Shown: positions 42,485-50,868, numbered from the stretch's first letter. The stretch: DNA of 64,000 bases from CAZDWZ01 sp964509425 (GCA_964509425.1 CAZDWZ010000013.1:62001-126000); one strand, 5' to 3'. Translations and numbers: made by a program. Notes: a model not told the origin generated them from the sequence alone.

Positions 42485-42844
42485 ATGGTGCGGCGTGAGA
42501 ATCGGTGTTGGAAGATGGCGTTCGACCCCGCGTCGAACGTCATGCGGTTGGAGTTGATCGGGTCGGCGGAGATGCTGGAGGACCGGAACCTCGGCGAGTG
42601 CGTGGAGCGGCTGCAGGAGGTGACGCAGCGGCAGCGCGGCATGCTGGTCGTGCTGGTCCTGCCGGAGCCGATCACCCTCGACGCCGCGCCCGGCCGCGTG
42701 CTGCACGGCGCGCTGGGTGGGTCGCTGGCCGTCGCGGTGCAGCAGGCCGACGGGAAGTTCATCGTCTTGTGGGGCGGCCCCGACGCGCCCCTCGAGTGGC
42801 AGTCCGACGCGGAGATCACCCTCCCGCCGGCGTTCAACGTGTGA
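42485..42844 (+). CDS. Unrecognised very GC-rich small gene (119 aa)
   Basis: Start ATG 42485 with AGGGGA 7 nt upstream. The protein is compact alpha/beta: VMRLELIGSAEMLEDRNLGE, RGMLVVLVLPEPITL, GGSLAVAVQQADGKFIVLWG. Third codon positions are almost all G or C, unlike neighbours. Plus-strand frame 2 and the minus strand are also open over this stretch because of the GC content, but their products are Arg/His-rich low-complexity. Bracketed by two large palindromes. No family recognised. Confidence 0.6.
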   Translation: MVRRENRCWKMAFDPASNVMRLELIGSAEMLEDRNLGECVERLQEVTQRQRGMLVVLVLPEPITLDAAPGRVLHGALGGSLAVAVQQADGKFIVLWGGPDAPLEWQSDAEITLPPAFNV

Positions 42845-42856
42845 CACACTTTTAGG

Positions 42857-42913
42857 GTTTCGCGCAGTGCGGGAGCAATCTTCCGCCGGAAGACCTTCCG
42901 CGCTGCGCGAAAC
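42857..42913. repeat. 57-bp nested palindrome after the GC-rich gene
   Basis: Outer arms GTTTCGCGCAG (42857-42867) / CTGCGCGAAAC (42903-42913), extended by six more pairs inward, and an inner TCTTCC-GCC-GGAAGA hairpin (42879-42893). Begins 13 nt after the stop; probably a terminator, possibly a mobility end. Confidence 0.8.
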
Positions 42914-43105
42914 GTTTTGCCTTTAATTATTCTCTCCAGAGTCCCACATTTCGTTTTTTCGGCGAGAGGCCGAGCGACTACTCACTGTAGAAACGTGAAA
43001 AATTCGTCAGGGTTTTTGCACGCGGTCGAGTTCGAAACGAATTCTGCTTGAAGGAAGCGAACTCCGAATATATCACCGCTCTGAGCATCTCCGTTAAGAA
43101 GCATC

Positions 43106-44191
43106 GTGTCAGATATCGCCGCACCTCCAAATCGATTCTTTTGTTTTCTCCTCGCGAGCTTCGGAGTTCTTCTGTCGTTTGCCCTTGGAGAGATCGCGGT
43201 GCGTGTGCTTGATCTCTCCCCGCAGCTCATTTACGTCGGCCGCGGCCGCTATCAGTTGTCATCGAATCCCGACATGGGCTACCGACCAGCTCCGGGTGCG
43301 AAGAACATGAGCGCGCAGCTCGGTTGGGATTATCCTGACGCGGAAACGAACAGGTCGGGATTTCGAAGCCCGGAGTATTCTCGCGAGAAGGGACCGAGTG
43401 TGTTCCGAACCGTTCTCATCGGCGACAGTCTCTCCATGGGGCTTTGGATCGACCGCTTCGAAGACACTTTCGCCGGAAAGGTCGAGAAACATATCCGTGA
43501 TTTTCTTGCGCCGCGAGGTATTCGCGCCGAACTCCTTAATTTCGGAGTGACCGGTTACAACACCAAACAAGAAGTGGCGATGCTGGAAGACGAAGCGCTT
43601 CCTTATAATCCGGATTTTATTCTTCTTGAATACTGCCTCAACGACTCTTATCGTAATGACGACGATTTGTACAAGCAGCTCCTTCGAGAGAGTCGAGATC
43701 GTGTCGGTGCACCGAGTAGCCTGACTCTTCATCCGATTCTCGCAAAGAGCGCGTTGGTCCGATTTTTTTATTTTCGCGTGGCTTCTCTTCTGAAGTGGAC
43801 GGGCACCCGGACAGACAAAGAAACGGAGGCGAAGCTTGAGCATCTTTCCCGTGATTCCACCGAAGAGTCCTTCCGCAGGCTTGGCGAAATCTCGAAAAAG
43901 AATCGCGTTCCGGTTCTCGTCGTGATCTTTCCCGATTTCCGACTTTTCACCGAAGATGGCCTCAAGTCCGAACGTGACCGCGTCGCAGACTTCGCCCGAA
44001 GAGAGGGTCTCGCTGTTCTTGATTTGATGCCCGCCTTTCTCGCCTGCGCCGCGGCCTCTCCCGAGAAGCTGTATGTCGATGGCTATCATCCCACCGTCCC
44101 CGGCCATGCCTGCGCCGGGAAGGCTATTGGTGAGTTTGTTCAGGCGAGGCTTGATATCACGAACGGAGTTTCGGCGGCCTTTGAGCGGTAG
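43106..44191 (+). CDS. Membrane-anchored SGNH/GDSL hydrolase
   Basis: 361 aa from GTG 43106. N-terminal membrane helix (FFCFLLASFGVLLSFALGEIAV); block I VLIGDSLSMGLWI with catalytic-type Ser; LLNFGVTGYNTKQE (Gly block); LEYCLNDSY (Asn block); C-terminal DGYHPTVPGHACAG with the Asp-x-x-His pair. Complete SGNH set, so probably an active esterase or acyl transferase at the periplasmic face. Paired (divergent) with the SGNH-like gene at 40886; between them sits the GC-rich cassette. Confidence 0.8.
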   Translation: MSDIAAPPNRFFCFLLASFGVLLSFALGEIAVRVLDLSPQLIYVGRGRYQLSSNPDMGYRPAPGAKNMSAQLGWDYPDAETNRSGFRSPEYSREKGPSVFRTVLIGDSLSMGLWIDRFEDTFAGKVEKHIRDFLAPRGIRAELLNFGVTGYNTKQEVAMLEDEALPYNPDFILLEYCLNDSYRNDDDLYKQLLRESRDRVGAPSSLTLHPILAKSALVRFFYFRVASLLKWTGTRTDKETEAKLEHLSRDSTEESFRRLGEISKKNRVPVLVVIFPDFRLFTEDGLKSERDRVADFARREGLAVLDLMPAFLACAAASPEKLYVDGYHPTVPGHACAGKAIGEFVQARLDITNGVSAAFER

Positions 44192-44280
44192 GGTGGAATT
44201 TATCTAGGAATATCTGACGCGCGTAATCTGCGTTGGGCGGAGGGGGAGGGCTTTCCGTTCAGCCTGAGGTGATTTGTCGA

Positions 44281-44371
44281 GCGGTTCGGGTGAATTGCCC
44301 GGCGTCGTTCGGGAGGTATTTCAGGCGGTGAGGGAGTAAGGTGAGTGTGGGGCGCTTGCTCGATTTGGATG
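44281..44371 (+). repeat. Dispersed repeat, copy A
   Basis: Core begins gcggttcgggtgaattgccc and contains gtatttcaggcggtgaggga; ~90 bp shared with copies B, C and D. One frame of the core always ends in VFQAVRE followed by a stop. Confidence 0.9.
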
Positions 44372-44463
44372 GGGCATCGGTCTGCATTTCAACCAGTTAC
44401 GACATTTCCGCCACTGAGATCTTTGTGAGCTGTTATACTCTCAGTAGTTAGGACGACGACGCT

Positions 44464-45006
44464 ATGCGACTTCCCTCTCGGAAAATGCCCTCGGTTCATG
44501 AGTCCTCCCCAGCGGTAGGTCAGGTAGTCGTGGCCTTTCTTTCTATAATTTCCTTCGTCACCATATATTCGCATCCGGTGATAGCGCTTTTCACCGTTCC
44601 GCCAGCAATAGCAGTTCTGCTTTGGCGTGATTCTTCAGAGAGGAGAGATCGCGAAAGACTTCTCGCCGGGCGAACATCCGGAGACATCGGAGCGTTTGCC
44701 CGTAGCTTCCCACGGCGGGAGATCGATACTTGGGTGATTCGCGCCGTGTGGGACGAAATGCAGGCCGCACTCACCGACCATCCGGATAAACAGTGCTTCT
44801 TTCCGCTACTCGCTGATGATCGGGTAGTCGAGGATCTGCGCATCGACAGCGAAGAGCTTGAGTGGATGGTAATCGATGTTGCGAAGAGGTGCGGCCGCTC
44901 GCTTAAAAATTGCGAAGAAAATCCCTATTACGCCCAAGTTAAGAGCGTTGGCGATGTCGTCCGCTTCCTCAATTCCCAACCAAAACATCAAGCGAGCGCA
45001 GTGTAA
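44464..45006 (+). CDS. Membrane protein with acyl-carrier-protein-like C-terminal domain
   Basis: 180 aa. Two short hydrophobic segments (AVGQVVVAFLSIISFVTIY; VIALFTVPPAIAVLLW), then a domain WVIRAVWDEMQAAL...FPLLADDRVVEDLRIDSEELEWMVIDVAKRCG...VKSVGDVVRFLNSQ. The helix order and the IDSEELE motif recall acyl carrier proteins (DSLD attachment motif), but the serine context is not canonical and phosphopantetheinylation is uncertain. Flanked by repeat copies A and B. Pattern recognition only. Confidence 0.5.
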   Translation: MRLPSRKMPSVHESSPAVGQVVVAFLSIISFVTIYSHPVIALFTVPPAIAVLLWRDSSERRDRERLLAGRTSGDIGAFARSFPRREIDTWVIRAVWDEMQAALTDHPDKQCFFPLLADDRVVEDLRIDSEELEWMVIDVAKRCGRSLKNCEENPYYAQVKSVGDVVRFLNSQPKHQASAV

Positions 45007-45146
45007 TCTCTATTTTCACTCTCAACTGTTTGATTCGGACGCAGCGATGGCTTGCGACTCGGGGAGAGCGGTTCCGCTGGGTGGCAGTTCCGTAGCTTTA
45101 GGAAAATCCGTTTTCGGTTCCGCGCTTTGGGGTCGACGAACCGCTC

Positions 45147-45240
45147 GCAGTTCGGGTGAATTGCCCGGCGTCGTTCGGGAGGTATTTCAGGCGGTGAGGG
45201 AGTAAAGTGGATGCGGGGCGCTCCCTTGATGCGGATGCAG
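45147..45240 (+). repeat. Dispersed repeat, copy B
   Basis: Nearly identical to copy A through gcagttcgggtgaattgccc and the ggtatttcaggcggtgaggg core. Similarity continues rightwards into cttgatgcggatgcagc and a gcgatggctcgcg segment (to ~45,262) also present near copy D and, without the core, at about 45,030-45,055. Confidence 0.9.
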
Positions 45241-45349
45241 CGGGAAGCGCGATGGCTCGCGGTTCGCATGCCGTTGATTCCGAAAGGGGCAGAGCACGGG
45301 GCAGCTACGCGTCTCGAGAGACTTTCGCGCACAGAGGGGCAGCGGGCTT

Positions 45350-45440
45350 GCGGTTCGGGTGAACGGCCCGGCGTCGTGCGGAAAGTATTTCAGGCGGTGA
45401 GGGAGTAAGGTTTGCGTGGGGTCGCTTGCCCGGATCGCAG
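45350..45440 (+). repeat. Dispersed repeat, copy C (overlaps the HNH frame)
   Basis: gcggttcgggtgaacggccc followed by the shared core. The open frame of the HNH gene begins inside it at 45416. Confidence 0.9.
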
Positions 45441-46063
45441 GGCATTCGAACTTCGAAGGCGATCGAGAAGAGTGTGCGGCGAAAGAATCGCCGAGTCTCT
45501 CATTGTTTGCTTCCGTCAAAGATAAAAACGAGGAAAATAGTGATTACTTCCGACACGGAAGTCCCGCGGAGAAGAGAACGCAGATCTCTTTCACTGCTGA
45601 TGATGACTTCATGAGCTTGTTGAACCGCGCGAAGGAAGTTTCATTTCGAGGAAAGAAGGAGGACGTCTCATTAGAAAGCGTTCTTACACGCGCGCTTCGT
45701 GCGTATCTTTCGAAGGAGTGTCCGAAGGAGCGTCAAGCGCGGCGGAAAGCGCGACCGAAGCGGAAGAGCGGACACGAGGTCACGCAGGATAGGTCCGCAA
45801 AACGCTCTGTTCCGGCGCCAATAAGAGATTTAGTGCTTGAGCGAGACGGCTTTCAGTGCACCTATATCGGCAGCTCGGAAGCTCGCTGCTGCTCGAGAGT
45901 GAATCTTCAGGTTGATCACCAAATACCGGTCGCGCTCGGTGGCGAGACCTCCAGCGAAAATCTCCGGACACTTTGCGCGACTCATAATTTATCGGAAGCG
46001 AGGAGATTCTTTGGAACCAGTTATCTCGAATCTCGAATCGCCGCGAAGAAAATGTCTTCTTGA
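45416..46063 (+). CDS. HNH endonuclease, N-terminally truncated
   Basis: The C-terminal HNH domain is intact: PAPIRDLVLERDGFQCTYIG, a CC...H zinc-type knuckle, QVDHQIPVALGGETSSENLR and LCATHNLSEARRFFG. The segment RTQISFTADDDFMSLLNRAKE corresponds to the usual middle domain. Full-length relatives, multicopy in deltaproteobacterial-grade genomes, are ~300-350 aa with an N-terminal helical domain missing here; the 5' end runs into repeat copy C. The start is therefore doubtful and the gene may be a remnant. Enclosed by inverted repeat copies C and D. Confidence 0.7.
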   Translation: MGSLARIAGHSNFEGDREECAAKESPSLSLFASVKDKNEENSDYFRHGSPAEKRTQISFTADDDFMSLLNRAKEVSFRGKKEDVSLESVLTRALRAYLSKECPKERQARRKARPKRKSGHEVTQDRSAKRSVPAPIRDLVLERDGFQCTYIGSSEARCCSRVNLQVDHQIPVALGGETSSENLRTLCATHNLSEARRFFGTSYLESRIAAKKMSS

Positions 46064-46205
46064 TCGCTTCCTATTCCGTCGTCAATGTTTACGGCTTGTC
46101 GCTTGAGGGGCGCCGGACTCTCTCGCCGATCGTTTGAAAGCCTGCGGACCTGCCAATCGCCGAAATCGCGTTCAGTGGATCCCAAGCCATCGCGCGGTGC
46201 GCAAG

Positions 46206-46295
46206 ATCCAAATCAAGCGAGCGCCCCGCATTTACTTCACTCCCTCACGGCCTGAAATACTTTCAGCACGACGCCGGGCATCACACCCGAACCGC
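46206..46295 (-). repeat. Dispersed repeat, copy D (inverted)
   Basis: Reverse complement of the A-C core (gcggttcgggtgtgatgccc on the minus strand). With copy C it forms a ~90-bp inverted pair around the HNH gene. Confidence 0.9.
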
Positions 46296-46348
46296 AGACC
46301 CTGCATGGATCCCAGAGCGGTGAGCCGACACGAACTTTCTTGAACCAG

Positions 46349-46963
46349 TCAGCGACCTGCCGAAGAGCCAGCTGCTTTTCTCGCAACGTAGTCCACTGCC
46401 CGGCGCGCCATGGTTCCATGGTCGCGATGCCAGTCGGATACCGCATCTATATCGAAGTAGCCGAAATCAACCACCTCGTCCGATAACTGAGGGATGGAAT
46501 CAGCGTGGCGGCAATGGAAGAGGAGATGGTAGGTGGTGTGCGGCTGATCAAAATCGCCTGGCAGCCGGTGAAACACCTCGATGATTTCTTCCGGTTGCAC
46601 TTCAAGCGAAAGTTCTTCTCGCATTTCGCGCTGAAGACAATCCCGAGGTGATTCGCCGAGCTCCGCCCATCCACCGGGGAGCTCCCATAATCGATCGTCG
46701 GAACGCCTTCCGAGCAGCAACTTACTGCCATCGAAGATGGCCGCATTCACTCCAACCTTGGGAGTGACGTGACCAAGCTCCTTCTCAAACCGGGAGCGAA
46801 CGGAGGATGAAGTGAGCGCCGCTATCGGGGAATACTCGGATGCCGCCAGATCCAACAATGCCGAGAAGCGCGCCCGATCAAAACTGTCGCGGGAGTAGGC
46901 GAGCCCTTGTTGCGCAATGCTCCGTAACTGCTCCAGGAACTTCAAGGTGTCAGCTTCGCTCAT
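46349..46963 (-). CDS. NUDIX hydrolase with Nudix_N-type helical domain
   Basis: 204 aa from ATG 46963, chosen for GGAGGTG 3-9 nt upstream; two in-frame ATGs lie further 5'. N-terminal helical domain (1-60: LEQLRSIAQQGLAYSRDSFDRARF) typical of MutT relatives acting on nucleoside-diphosphate sugars, then a Nudix box from G98: GWAELGE, REMREELSL. The consensus Gly near the box end is Ser here. Probably cleaves ADP-ribose-like or NDP-sugar compounds; substrate open. Confidence 0.88.
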   Translation of the reverse strand: MSEADTLKFLEQLRSIAQQGLAYSRDSFDRARFSALLDLAASEYSPIAALTSSSVRSRFEKELGHVTPKVGVNAAIFDGSKLLLGRRSDDRLWELPGGWAELGESPRDCLQREMREELSLEVQPEEIIEVFHRLPGDFDQPHTTYHLLFHCRHADSIPQLSDEVVDFGYFDIDAVSDWHRDHGTMARRAVDYVARKAAGSSAGR

Positions 46964-47035
46964 ATCCACCTCCATAAATTGAGCCATTTCGAGAACGTAA
47001 TTTGCTCAATGGTTCTGCAAATAGCTGTCTTGAGA

Positions 47036-47112
47036 ACACAGTGTTAAGGACACAGCGTTAAGGACACAGTGTTAAGAACACAGTGTTAAGAACACAGCGT
47101 TAAGAACACAAC
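47036..47112. repeat. Tandem 14-bp repeat, 5.5 copies
   Basis: Unit acacagygttaagr at 47036, 47050, 47064, 47078 and 47092, with a half copy at the end; units differ only at two positions. Lies between the NUDIX gene (its upstream side) and the end of uvrD. Confidence 0.95.
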
Positions 47113-47127
47113 CTTGAGGCCTCCGCC

Positions 47128-49323
47128 CTAGTAGCTCGAGAGAAAATCGGAATTCCGATCTTCTAAATACTCCTGCGGAAGATCCCAGACGAAACGAGAA
47201 GGCTCGCCGGAATACCAGTTGCTTCTCCCGAAGCTCTGGCGATCAGTGGCACGCGTCAGATGGAGCCGCTTTCTCGCTCGCGTCAGGCCGACATAGCAAA
47301 GTCTTCGTTCCTCCTCGAGATCCTCGGGAAGCTCGAGAGAGCGTATGTGCGGGAGAATGCCTTCTTCAAGGCCAATAAGAAAAACGTAATCGAACTCAAG
47401 ACCCTTCGCAAGATGCAGCGTCATCAATGAGAGAAAGGTCTTCTTTGCGCTGGTCTCCCCGGCTGCGTCGCCCTCGTTCTTGCTCTCGTCGAGATCGGAG
47501 TTCAGACTTGAACGATCAAGAAACTCCGCGATTACCGGCGTGAGGCCCTGCTCGATCACTTTCTCGGAATAGTCCATCGCTACCCGTGAGAGCTCTTCGA
47601 GGTTTTCGATCCGGCTTTCGGAATCGGGGGAATCCTGCGTACGAAGGGATTTGATGTATCCGGAGCGCTCAGCGATATCACGAAGGAGGTAGGCTATGGC
47701 TCCGACTTGATCGATGTGGTTCTGGTTGCCGTGTTGATCGCTCAGAATTCTCTCCGCCGCCTCGTAGCAGCCGCGAATGTCGGACATCACATCGAGGAAC
47801 GGCTGGAACTTTTTAACGAGAGCTGGCTGCAGCGTGGGCCGGGCCTTCGAGGCCTCCGAGACCTCAGCTGCTTGCGCCGACCCGGCTGAGACGCCGGCGA
47901 CCTCGGCAAGCAGCGAGTAATAGGAAACTCCGGTTTTGTTTGCCGCCGTCATTAGTGCGGCGATGGTGGTCGCACCAATTCCGCGAGTGGGAGTATTCAC
48001 CACTCTGAGAAACGCTTCGTTGTCCGCCGGATTAATGAGCAACCGGAGATACGCGAGAATGTCTTTGATCTCCTTTCGATCGTAGAAGCGATTTCCTCCG
48101 AAAATACGATACGGGAGGTTGTCCTCACAGAGCGCTTCTTCAATCGCCCGCGATTGTGCGTTCGTGCGATAAAAAATGGCGATATTCGACGGATCGATCC
48201 CCGCTTTGAGAAGAACCAAAATCTCCCGTGCCACGAACTCCGCCTCGTCCTTTTCGTCGTAGGCGCGGAAGCAAACGATCGGCTCCTGGTTCGCGCTGTC
48301 GGTGAACATGGACTTTGCTTGCCGCCGCTTGTTCTTCGAAATCACCGCATTTGCAGCCGCGAGAATTGAGCGGGTTGATCGGTAGTTTTGCTCGAGCGTA
48401 ATCGTGTGTGCGTCGGCGAAGTCTTGTTTGAAATTGAGAATCGTCTCAACGGATGCTCCCCGGAATCCGTAAATGGATTGATCGTCGTCGCCGACAACAC
48501 AGATATTCTGAGATTCCTTCGTGAGCTGCCTGATGAGCAGATACTGCACTTTGTTGGTGTCTTGATATTCGTCGACCAAAATGTGCCGGAGTTCGGAATT
48601 GTAGCGCGCCAAGATTTTGGGCTCGAGCTGAAAGAGGTTTACGACATTGCAGATGAGATCCCCGAAATCCATCGCGTTTGAGCGGCGGAGCTCGTCTTGA
48701 TAGGCCTGGTAGACCTCGGCAATAAGTTCGTTGTGTTTGAAGCTGAGAGTGGCGCTGTGCCGCACATCCTCCGGGAACTGATAAGCGTTCTTCGCTTTGT
48801 CGATCGCCGAGAGCACCGTTCGGGGTTCTAACGTTTTCGGATCTATGCCGAGGGATTTATAAACCCGTTTTAATGCCGACACCGAATCGGAGGTGTCGTA
48901 GATCGCGAAGTTAGAAGTGAAATCAAGGTATTTCGCATGGCGGCGCAGGATGCGAACGCAGCTCGAGTGAAAGGTCGAAACCCAGATGGGGAGCGAGTCC
49001 TCTTTTCCTCCGCCATAACGCCCTGAACGGGAGGCAAAGCGCGAGAGCTGATCATCAAAAAGCGTTGTTACGCGGGACTTCATCTCCCGGGCCGCCTTAT
49101 TCGTAAATGTAACGGCCAAGATCTCGGAGGGATCGACTGATCGCGCCAGGATGAGGTGTGCGATTCGTCGAGTCAGAACTCTCGTCTTTCCACTGCCTGC
49201 TCCGGCGAAGATGAGGAGAGGTCCTTCACCGTATTCTACCGCTTCTCGTTGTTGAGGATTTAAGTCTTGCAAATAATTTGAACTCACCCGGACTACATAA
49301 CTCGAAGAGGGTGCGCACTCCAT
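47128..49323 (-). CDS. uvrD: UvrD/PcrA-type superfamily 1 DNA helicase
   Basis: 731 aa from ATG 49323; GTG 49287 (SSNYLQDLNPQQREAV) is an equally likely start. 3'-to-5' helicase of nucleotide-excision and mismatch repair. Motifs: Q-motif LNPQQREAV, Walker A FAGAGSGKT, LVDEYQDTN, VGDDDQSIYGFRGA (motif III), LEQNYRSTRSIL (IV), LMTLHLAKGLEFDYVFLIG (V) and EEERRLCYVGLTRARKRL (VI). The C-terminus is short (ends DFLSSY) without the RNAP-binding tail of E. coli UvrD. The first ATG lies inside a long inverted repeat. Confidence 0.95.
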   Translation of the reverse strand: MECAPSSSYVVRVSSNYLQDLNPQQREAVEYGEGPLLIFAGAGSGKTRVLTRRIAHLILARSVDPSEILAVTFTNKAAREMKSRVTTLFDDQLSRFASRSGRYGGGKEDSLPIWVSTFHSSCVRILRRHAKYLDFTSNFAIYDTSDSVSALKRVYKSLGIDPKTLEPRTVLSAIDKAKNAYQFPEDVRHSATLSFKHNELIAEVYQAYQDELRRSNAMDFGDLICNVVNLFQLEPKILARYNSELRHILVDEYQDTNKVQYLLIRQLTKESQNICVVGDDDQSIYGFRGASVETILNFKQDFADAHTITLEQNYRSTRSILAAANAVISKNKRRQAKSMFTDSANQEPIVCFRAYDEKDEAEFVAREILVLLKAGIDPSNIAIFYRTNAQSRAIEEALCEDNLPYRIFGGNRFYDRKEIKDILAYLRLLINPADNEAFLRVVNTPTRGIGATTIAALMTAANKTGVSYYSLLAEVAGVSAGSAQAAEVSEASKARPTLQPALVKKFQPFLDVMSDIRGCYEAAERILSDQHGNQNHIDQVGAIAYLLRDIAERSGYIKSLRTQDSPDSESRIENLEELSRVAMDYSEKVIEQGLTPVIAEFLDRSSLNSDLDESKNEGDAAGETSAKKTFLSLMTLHLAKGLEFDYVFLIGLEEGILPHIRSLELPEDLEEERRLCYVGLTRARKRLHLTRATDRQSFGRSNWYSGEPSRFVWDLPQEYLEDRNSDFLSSY

Positions 49324-49488
49324 AGGTTCCCGAAGAAGCAGTCTCCCGAAAACAGGCCCTACTACTGCCTGTCCTCGGGTTTGGGTGTTTGGGTAGTGGT
49401 AGCGGTGTTGGTCTGGAAACGTTTGCCGAGTAACCGAAACCGCGAGCAAGGGTCGCGACCATCGGGTTCGCCACTATGGAGTGCGCAC
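49311..49488. repeat. 178-bp element with 15-bp perfect inverted ends over the uvrD start
   Basis: gtgcgcactccatag (49311-49325) and its exact complement (49474-49488). Inside is another hairpin at about 49,345-49,379 (CCCGA...TCGGG with ACAGGC/GCCTGT). No target duplication seen. On the uvrD transcript the two ends could pair and cover the ATG at 49323. Either a MITE-like insertion or a leader structure. Confidence 0.7.
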
Positions 49489-49490
49489 AG

Positions 49491-49940
49491 TTAGTTTGGA
49501 AATCTCATCCGGTTTGCGGATGACTTTCTCAGGCTTCGCTTTTGCGAAGAGAGATAAGTTCCGACGCCGTAGAGCTTTAATGACGCTTCGCGATCAGCGA
49601 TCCGGGCCAACTTGGCGCTATGCGATGACGCCGGGCTCGGGCTTACCGGACCCTTAGGGAATATCGCGCCGCGATCGGATACGTCAGCGTGCAGCATCCG
49701 GTGGAAATAGGTGACCTTGCCAACGACCGGACTGAGTCGAGAAATGCGGTCATAGCGGATACCGCCGTTGTTCCGCTGAATACCAGCCGGGCGACCGTCA
49801 GTTTGCAGAGCACGTGCTCCAAGAAGCCCGCCGCGTTCAAGAAAAACCAGCTGTGCCATATAGACGAAAGCCAAGATCGCGATGCCGAGTTCAACAATCG
49901 CCGTTGGTTGCTTGAGAAGGTCGAGAAGAACTGTTTCCAT
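49491..49940 (-). CDS. Single-helix membrane protein, hypothetical
   Basis: 149 aa. Good SD (GGAGAAACATC before ATG). N-terminal helix TAIVELGIAILAFVYMAQLVFL anchors it; the rest is basic and probably disordered (Ser/Arg/Lys-rich tail). No domain recognised. The 3' end abuts the inverted repeat element, so the natural C-terminus may have been altered. Confidence 0.55.
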   Translation of the reverse strand: METVLLDLLKQPTAIVELGIAILAFVYMAQLVFLERGGLLGARALQTDGRPAGIQRNNGGIRYDRISRLSPVVGKVTYFHRMLHADVSDRGAIFPKGPVSPSPASSHSAKLARIADREASLKLYGVGTYLSSQKRSLRKSSANRMRFPN

Positions 49941-50114
49941 GATGTTTCTCCGCGTTGCGCTCGATGCTTATCGAGTCTTTTGACTATATAGAAAAAGAAT
50001 AGAACACGCGCAAGCAAAAACAATAATCTTGCGTGTCTATGTAGGGAATCTGATTCCGGCCTGCTATGACCCGGCACACGTAACCTGATATGTCCGCGGC
50101 TGGAGGAATAACGA

Positions 50115-50738
50115 GTGTCAGGCACCTACGATCGAAAAGACGCGCTCTACGAGCAAGCCAAACAAGACGGATACCGCTCCCGCGCGGCCTATAAGCTTCT
50201 TGAGATCGACAAGAAGTTTGGGCTCTTAAAGCGGGGCGGCACTGTAGTCGATCTCGGCTGCTTTCCCGGTGGATGGCTGCAAATCGCGGCGAAGAAGCTC
50301 GGAGCCTCGGGAAGAGTTGTCGGTATCGACCTCGTCTCGGTTGCTCCGGTGCCCTCGAAGAGCACTGAAGCACCGGTCTCCATAATCGAGGGGGATGCGG
50401 GGAGTGAAGAGAATCAAAAACGTATTCTCGAACTCACCGGCGGCAAGGTTTCGCTCGTTCTGTCGGATATGAGCCCACAGCTCACGGGAATTCGCTTTCG
50501 CGATGCTGCCCGCTCAGCTGAGCTCGTCGAGCTTGCCGCGTCGATTGCGTCTCAACTCCTGGAGCCGGGAGGAGCCTTCGTCGCGAAGATCTTCCCCGGA
50601 AGCGAATCTGATGCGATATTTCAAACGATTCGTGGGAGTTACCAAAGTTTCACCCGTCATGTTCTCAAGTCTTCCCGGAAAACCTCCAATGAATATTACT
50701 TCGTCGGTCGAGGATTCGGGACGCGCGAGAAAAAGTAG
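50115..50738 (+). CDS. rlmE: 23S rRNA 2'-O-methyltransferase RlmE (FtsJ/RrmJ)
   Basis: Methylates U2552 in the 23S A-loop (E. coli numbering) with S-adenosylmethionine. 207 aa (E. coli 209) from GTG 50115 with GGAGG 8 nt upstream. The K-D-K-E catalytic tetrad is in place: K27 (RSRAAYKLLE), D118 (SDMSP), K158 (FVAKIFPG), E193 (SNEYYFVG). SAM motif VVDLGCFPGGWLQ. Followed by the mla genes but with a 130-nt gap, so probably a separate unit. Confidence 0.95.
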   Translation: MSGTYDRKDALYEQAKQDGYRSRAAYKLLEIDKKFGLLKRGGTVVDLGCFPGGWLQIAAKKLGASGRVVGIDLVSVAPVPSKSTEAPVSIIEGDAGSEENQKRILELTGGKVSLVLSDMSPQLTGIRFRDAARSAELVELAASIASQLLEPGGAFVAKIFPGSESDAIFQTIRGSYQSFTRHVLKSSRKTSNEYYFVGRGFGTREKK

Positions 50739-50868
50739 CTGGCGTAAAAGCACCGGCTGCCGGCAGGACTTTGTTGGAAGGGTTTCCTTTGAAAGACGTC
50801 TGTTACTCTGGTGAGTGGCGAGTGTCTGGCATGGAGACGCGTTATTGGGAAAAGCGAAGGGGAGTTCA

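Noticed and set aside
42380..42855. Alternative frames (minus 42380-42847, plus 42505-42855) over the GC-rich gene
   Set aside because: Open only because of high GC; products are Arg/His/Ala-rich. The frame 42485-42844 has an SD and balanced composition.
42857..42913. Integron attC site
   Set aside because: Palindromic and next to a single gene, but the end motifs run in the wrong order for RYYYAAC...GTTRRRY and there is no array or integrase.
47036..47112. CRISPR array
   Set aside because: Units are 14 bp and directly abutting, with no spacers and no cas genes in the window.
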